From assembly GCA_036384915.1 (NCBI GenBank), contig DASVLJ010000026.1:25131-89130 (forward strand): a stretch of DNA of 64,000 nt, read 5' to 3'. This stretch comes from PKWO01 sp036384915 (GTDB taxonomy: Bacteria > Pseudomonadota > Gammaproteobacteria > Burkholderiales > Burkholderiaceae_D). Below the pieces are notes generated by a model. The model was not told the origin of the DNA and ran no database searches. It saw only the letters and a list, made by a program, of their open reading frames with translations. Shown in pieces: positions 60,202 through 64,000 of this stretch. The translations under genes and the position numbers were made by a program. The first letter of the stretch is position 1; each line of letters begins with the position of its first letter.

Positions 60202-60579
60202 TTACTTGCGGAACTTCGGCTCGGTCACCGTAATGAGATTGCCCGGCAAGCTGCCGATATAGGCGGCCACGTCCTTGATTTCCTGGTCGTTCAATTGCTT
60301 GGCCATGGCACCCATGACCGGTTGCACACGGCCGTTGGCGTTGGCGCCGGCGTCGCCGCGCTGATAAGCCTTGAGCGCGTGGGCGACGTAGTCGGGAATC
60401 TGGCCGGCCAACTTGGGATAGTCCGGCGCAATCGGGCTGTTCAGGTCGGCGCCGTGGCACGAACCGCAGTTGTACTTGGCGACGACGGCCTTGCCGGCTT
60501 CGACGTTATCGCCCGCGCAGGCCGAAGCGGACACGAGCGAGGCGATGGCAACGAAGCCCGAAAGAATGATCTTGTTCAT
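60202..60579 (-). CDS. Periplasmic c-type cytochrome, class I (gene 2 of pair)
   Basis: The 125-residue protein starts at ATG 60579 (MNKIILSG). A Sec signal peptide ends near ASACA. The heme site is C38-G-S-C41-H42, with a probable distal Met ligand in VQPVMGAM. It resembles cytochrome c4/c5-like electron carriers that feed terminal oxidases. It lies 13 bases after the companion cytochrome gene and shares an operon and terminator (60160). Confidence 0.9.
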   Translation of the reverse strand: MNKIILSGFVAIASLVSASACAGDNVEAGKAVVAKYNCGSCHGADLNSPIAPDYPKLAGQIPDYVAHALKAYQRGDAGANANGRVQPVMGAMAKQLNDQEIKDVAAYIGSLPGNLITVTEPKFRK

Positions 60580-60592
60580 GTTCGGGTTCCCC

Positions 60593-60907
60593 TTATTTCT
60601 GTTCCGAGTAGTAGGCGGCGATATTGGCAATGTCCTGGTCGGACAGGCCGCGCGCGATACCGACCATGCTGGGGTTCTTGCGGTCGCCCTTCTTGTAGGC
60701 GTTCAGGGCGCTCTCGATGTACTTGGCCGATTGCCCGCCGATCTTGGGCACGGGGAACACTTCGGGGAAGGTGGCCTTGTAGCCGGGGATGCCGTGGCAG
60801 CCGACGCACATGGCGATCTTGTTTTCCGCAGCCTTCGGGTCTCCGTCCGCGGCCAGCGCCAGATTGGCGATACTCGCGAGCGCGAGCAGTGCAAGAATTT
60901 TTTTCAT
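60593..60907 (-). CDS. Periplasmic c-type cytochrome, class I (gene 1 of pair)
   Basis: The 104-residue protein has a signal peptide ending LALAA, a heme motif C34-V-G-C37-H38 and a putative Met ligand in NPSMVGIA. It is a paralogue of the downstream cytochrome at 60202. Tandem small cytochromes c occur in many Betaproteobacteria, often as diheme c4 halves. The pair could act together as a two-domain electron shuttle. The 217-base gap to the next gene shows nothing. Confidence 0.9.
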   Translation of the reverse strand: MKKILALLALASIANLALAADGDPKAAENKIAMCVGCHGIPGYKATFPEVFPVPKIGGQSAKYIESALNAYKKGDRKNPSMVGIARGLSDQDIANIAAYYSEQK

Positions 60908-61124
60908 GGTCTGATGAATAGTTTTAAGCGAAACCGACTTGGTGATACCCCACCGTCAAATCCTGCGAAGGATTTGCATGGCCGAATCGCCTACCCTGGC
61001 CACCAAACCTTGCTTGACGGAACCAAAACCGCTCGATTCTAACTCAATCCTTCCTCACAGTCCATGTTTGCGGGTGGGCAAACCGATACTCAACCTTGCC
61101 CACCCGCACAAGAACCGCGGCATA

Positions 61125-61547
61125 TCAATGCGGCTTGCCGTCTAGTTCGACCGCCTTGCGCACTTCATTGGACAGCACGGCCACCTTGCGCTCGTAAACG
61201 TCCGCCGGGGCATTGGCCGAGTAGAGCTGCTTCTTTTGCGCGTCGTAGATCATTTCGCCGGTGCCGACAATGAGCGCCCCTTCCTTGACGTCGACCACCA
61301 GCTTGCCGCTGTCGGGCTCATACGATTTGACGATGAGGCGCACGCCGATCACGGAAGACCCGTCCGAGGCAGCCGACACGCCCTGGCCGTCCGCATCGAG
61401 GTAGATCGCCCCGCCCTTCTTGATCAGGCCATCGGCGAACACCGATTCGGGCCTGCCCCAGATACCGACCAGGTCGGTAGGCAAGGTGAGCGCTTGCGCC
61501 TGCGCGGCACATGCCGTCAGTGCGGCGACGGCCAGTAATTTTTTCAT
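61125..61547 (-). CDS. Hypothetical exported protein
   Basis: The 140-residue protein starts at ATG 61547 (MKKLLAVAAL), with GGAGA close upstream. A signal peptide ends QAQA. The mature part begins LTLPTDLVGIWGRPES, contains alternating beta-type segments (GKLVVDVKEGALIVG) and ends KAVELDGKPH. It looks like a small periplasmic beta-barrel or lipocalin-like domain, but no family is recognised. It lies 40 bases downstream of the LysR gene on the same strand. Confidence 0.75.
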   Translation of the reverse strand: MKKLLAVAALTACAAQAQALTLPTDLVGIWGRPESVFADGLIKKGGAIYLDADGQGVSAASDGSSVIGVRLIVKSYEPDSGKLVVDVKEGALIVGTGEMIYDAQKKQLYSANAPADVYERKVAVLSNEVRKAVELDGKPH

Positions 61548-61587
61548 GATGATTCTCCTCTCCATGATTGATGATGAGCGCGCCGGA

Positions 61588-62481
61588 TCAAGGGCTCCAG
61601 CGCAGGGCCGCGACAAACAGGGAAAACGCCGGCGCCTGCTGGCGCCGGTTCGGGTAATAGAGGTGGTAGCCCGGCACAGTCGGCCACCAGTCCTGCAACA
61701 CGGGCATCAAGTCGCCCTTAGCCATATGCGGCTGCGCCAGGTCTTCCGGGATATAGGCGATGCCATGGCCGGCCAGCGCCGCCTGCAGCATGTGCGGCGC
61801 GGTGTTCATCACCAGACGCCCTTGCACGTGCACTTCGACTTGCTTGCCATCCCGGGCGAATTCCCAGGCATAGAGGCCGCCGTGGGTTGGCAGGCGCAGG
61901 TTGATGCAATCGTGGCGCGCCAGGTCTTGCGGCAGCAGGGGCGGCTCGCGCCCGGCCAGATAGCCCGGCGCGGCAATGGCGGCCATGCGCTGGTCCGGCC
62001 CGATACGCACGGCGATCATGTCCCTGGCCACGCGGTCGCCGCGGCGCACGCCCGCATCGAAACGCTCAGCCACGATATCGATCAAGCCGTAATGGATGCC
62101 GATCTCGATCCTGATGTCGGGATAGTCGCGCAGCAGTGGCTGCAGGCGCGGCCAGACAATGGTGTCCACGGCGTGGTCGTGCGCCGTCAGGCGTATGGTC
62201 CCCGCCGGCTTTTCGCGCAAGGCGCTCAGGGCCGAAAGCTCGAATTCGATGCCGTCGTAATGGTGCGCAATATTGGCCAGTAGCCGCTCGCCCGCCTCGG
62301 TCGGCGACACGCCGCGCGTGGTGCGCGCCAACAGGCGTATGCCCATGCGCTCCTCCAGGCCGCGGATGGTATGGCTCAGGGCCGATTGCGTGACCCCGAT
62401 CTGCGCCGCGGCACGGGTAAAGCTGCGCTCGCGGGCCACCGTGATGAAGGCCTGGAGATTGTTGAAATCGACGCGCGCCAT
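61588..62481 (-). CDS. LysR-family transcriptional regulator
   Basis: The 297-residue protein has the HTH (VDFNNLQAFITVARERSFTRAAAQ) and a typical LysR effector domain of the subgroup that includes regulators of aromatic or nitrile-related genes. It is divergent from a decayed cupin gene at 62606, probably its former target. A simple interpretation is that it persists after its target was lost. Genes controlled today are unknown. Confidence 0.92.
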   Translation of the reverse strand: MARVDFNNLQAFITVARERSFTRAAAQIGVTQSALSHTIRGLEERMGIRLLARTTRGVSPTEAGERLLANIAHHYDGIEFELSALSALREKPAGTIRLTAHDHAVDTIVWPRLQPLLRDYPDIRIEIGIHYGLIDIVAERFDAGVRRGDRVARDMIAVRIGPDQRMAAIAAPGYLAGREPPLLPQDLARHDCINLRLPTHGGLYAWEFARDGKQVEVHVQGRLVMNTAPHMLQAALAGHGIAYIPEDLAQPHMAKGDLMPVLQDWWPTVPGYHLYYPNRRQQAPAFSLFVAALRWSP

Positions 62482-62605
62482 TCATGAATTTTACTCATAA
62501 ACAATTGTAAATGATAGTACCTGTATAAATAACTGCAAGCTGCTTATGCTGTCTTGATCAAGGCGTCGTCATTTTGGAAATGTCATATTTGCAACAATCA
62601 GCATC

Positions 62606-62826
62606 ATGGAAGTCAACCGAAGCGGCAATCGGCGTTCGGCCAAGGTCCCGGCCGAGTGCTTCTCCAGCACGGTACGCGCCGCACCGACCACCGCGATGAC
62701 AGATATCGAGATCCAGAAACGGCAGGGCGGCAACTACGCGGGCTGAGGCGAACATGTGAGCGATGCGCCATGGCTCACAGGAAGAGAGCAGTGCATTGCG
62801 CGAAACGGCCATCGGCCGAATGCCTG
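62606..62826 (+). pseudogene. Remnant of a cupin ((R)-mandelonitrile lyase-like) gene
   Basis: From ATG 62606 the translation is MEVNRSGNRRSAKVPAECF and so on, which resembles the N-terminus of the small cupin family (typically MxIxRxGSxxSAxGPADWFTGTVR). It then jumps to APTTAMTDIEIQ, which in intact members lies near the C-terminus (APTTAMTHIAIQE). About 60-70 residues of cupin barrel are therefore missing. An in-frame TGA at 62744-62746 is followed by GEHVSDAPWLTG, again a family-like tail. The end point is approximate. The identification rests on memory of the family motifs. Confidence 0.6.
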
Positions 62827-62964
62827 CTCTCCGCAATGCCTTGATAACCGCATGAGATTCGCTGTGCCTCCATGCGGCGCACCATATTGCCGGGGCGGCC
62901 TCCCGCCTACGACGGAATCGGTTCTGCCTTATACTGGCTGGTCATTCCTCACATCACACTCGCC

Positions 62965-63819
62965 ATGCAAGACAAAACCCGCTTCGAAGGGACGGACAGC
63001 TACGTCGCCACCCATGACTTGAAACTCGCCGTCAATGCCGCGCTCACGCTGCAAAGGCCGCTCTTGATCAAGGGCGAACCGGGCACCGGCAAGACCATGC
63101 TGGCCGAGGAAGTGGCGGCGGCGCTGGGCATGCCGCTCTTACAATGGCACATCAAGTCGACCACCAAGGCGCAGCAGGGTTTGTATGAGTACGACGCGGT
63201 ATCGCGCCTGCGCGATTCGCAACTGGGCGACGAGCGCGTCAAGGACATCCACAACTACATCGTCAAGGGCGTGCTGTGGAACGCCTTCACGGCCGAGAAG
63301 CAGGTTGTGCTCTTGATCGACGAGATCGACAAGGCCGACATCGAATTCCCCAACGACTTGCTGCGCGAGCTGGACCGCATGGAATTCCACGTCTATGAAA
63401 CGCGCGAGACCATCAAGGCGGCGCATCGCCCGCTCGTCATCATCACTTCGAACAACGAGAAGGAATTGCCCGACGCCTTCCTGCGCCGCTGCTTCTTCCA
63501 CTACATCCGCTTCCCGGACAAGGAGGTGATGGAGAAGATCGTCGCCGCGCACTATCCCGACATCAAGCAGACCCTGCTGCGCGAGGCGATGGCCCTGTTC
63601 TACGAGATCCGCGAAGTGCCGGGGTTGAAGAAGAAACCCGCCACCTCGGAGTTGCTGGACTGGCTGAAGCTGCTGGTCGCCGACGAGATCCCGGTCGAGG
63701 CACTCCGCTCGCACGACCCCAAGGTTGTGGTTCCGCCCCTGCACGGCGCGCTGCTGAAGAACGAGCAGGACGTGCATCTGTTCGAGCGCGTCGCGTTCCT
63801 GAACCGGCGGGAGAAATAA
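62965..63819 (+). CDS. MoxR-type AAA+ ATPase
   Basis: The 284-residue protein starts at ATG 62965 (MQDKTRFEGTD). It has Walker A GEPGTGKT near residue 42, Walker B LLIDEIDKAD, sensor 1 IITSNNEKELP and the Arg-finger region FLRRCFF. MoxR ATPases act as chaperones that activate metalloenzymes or load cofactors, usually with a von Willebrand (CoxE-like) partner encoded next to them. The partner would lie beyond the window end. An open frame extends upstream, but that part is not family-like. Confidence 0.93.
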   Translation: MQDKTRFEGTDSYVATHDLKLAVNAALTLQRPLLIKGEPGTGKTMLAEEVAAALGMPLLQWHIKSTTKAQQGLYEYDAVSRLRDSQLGDERVKDIHNYIVKGVLWNAFTAEKQVVLLIDEIDKADIEFPNDLLRELDRMEFHVYETRETIKAAHRPLVIITSNNEKELPDAFLRRCFFHYIRFPDKEVMEKIVAAHYPDIKQTLLREAMALFYEIREVPGLKKKPATSELLDWLKLLVADEIPVEALRSHDPKVVVPPLHGALLKNEQDVHLFERVAFLNRREK

Positions 63820-63859
63820 TCCGCCTCAAGCCGCAGCCTCACCAGCGCGTTTGGGGTCC

Positions 63860-63996
63860 ACCTCTCCCGTAGGGAGAGGTCGGAGGCGAGAGCGACAGCG
63901 AGCGCCTCCGGGTGAGGGGTGTACGCTGCCTAAAGAGCTTTCAGAGCCCCCTCACCCGCTCGCTATGCTCGCGACCTCTCCCCGCCGGGGAGAGGT
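63860..63996. repeat. Compound palindromic intergenic repeat
   Basis: Hairpin 1: ACCTCTCCC (63860-63868) with GGGAGAGGT (63872-63880). Hairpin 2: ACCTCTCCCC (63974-63983) with GGGGAGAGGT (63987-63996). Outer arms: GGGTGAGGGG (63910-63919) with CCCCTCACCC (63948-63957). The design parallels the element at 4170-4334, so both are copies of one dispersed repeat family. Confidence 0.75.
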
Positions 63997-64000
63997 GAAG

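Noticed and set aside
60908..61124. Short frames in the 217-base gap upstream of the cytochrome operon
   Set aside because: None shows a motif, ribosome site or conserved-looking composition.
1..64000. tRNA, rRNA, prophage or insertion sequence
   Set aside because: No tRNA-like cloverleaf, rRNA core, integrase or transposase sequence was recognised by eye. A tRNA scan and IS search would be needed to exclude small or degenerate examples.

Overview
The window is a chromosomal segment of a GC-rich Betaproteobacterium. The most likely placement is Burkholderiales, probably Oxalobacteraceae (Massilia, Herbaspirillum or Collimonas-like). This is inferred from the housekeeping run mtfA–ribF–ileS–lspA–coaBC–dut, a CysB-type LysR protein, the PHA storage genes, the DUF1841 and PHA-granule small proteins, and overall protein style. 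No rRNA or tRNA gene was recognised, and no prophage, integrase, insertion sequence or CRISPR array was seen. It reads as ordinary core and near-core chromosome with local decay and a few accessory modules.

Layout. 1–7.0 kb: end of an MtfA-like peptidase gene, then ribF, ileS, lspA, coaBC, a Cys-rich YidD-like small protein and dut on the plus strand. 7.0–10.4 kb: a lipoprotein with a PDZ-like and an M48-like domain whose zinc site is lost, then a TonB-dependent receptor. 10.5–13.1 kb (minus): pnuC–nadR for nicotinamide riboside salvage, and cysB. 13.3–17.8 kb (minus): nupC-type transporter, lutA, lutB, dgkA and a small hydrolase, with a divergent IclR regulator. 18.8–19.7 kb: a two-gene nucleotidyltransferase module that may be a toxin–antitoxin pair. 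19.9–23.1 kb (minus): pbpG, nitroreductase, thioesterase, EamA exporter. 23.4–27.6 kb: a phasin with a good sigma70 promoter, a DUF349 protein and an EI24/CysZ membrane protein. 28.2–29.8 kb: a predicted lipoprotein chitinase with two chitin-binding modules and Pro-Thr linkers. 31–34 kb: two FKBP isomerases, a wax ester synthase/DGAT, an acyl-CoA-binding protein and a PHA-granule-region protein. 35.3–43.1 kb: a 1894-residue alpha-2-macroglobulin overlapping pbpC. 43.0–44.9 kb (minus): lutC plus an NhaD-like antiporter, about 28 kb from lutAB. 45.2–50.6 kb: fdxA, a ferredoxin-NADP reductase-like flavoprotein and a 1185-residue PAS/GAF/GGDEF/EAL/REC signalling protein. 50.6–54 kb (minus): an M23 peptidase pseudogene, a Sel1-repeat protein and an orphan. 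54–59 kb: a divergent LysR/SDR pair, phaZ, rnfB-like and nth. 59–64 kb: reductase, DUF1841, two cytochromes c, an exported protein, LysR, a decayed cupin gene, a MoxR ATPase and a palindromic repeat.

How the genes may work together. Carbon and energy storage is a recurring theme: phasin, PHA depolymerase, PHA-granule protein, WS/DGAT and acyl-CoA-binding protein all lie within 35 kb. A TGCAATG sequence upstream of both phaP and phaZ hints at shared control. Envelope biology is a second theme: PBP7, PBP1C with its macroglobulin partner, LspA, DgkA and the M23 remnant. Lactate oxidation is split between lutAB and lutC. All functions are read from protein motifs and family knowledge; no database search was run.
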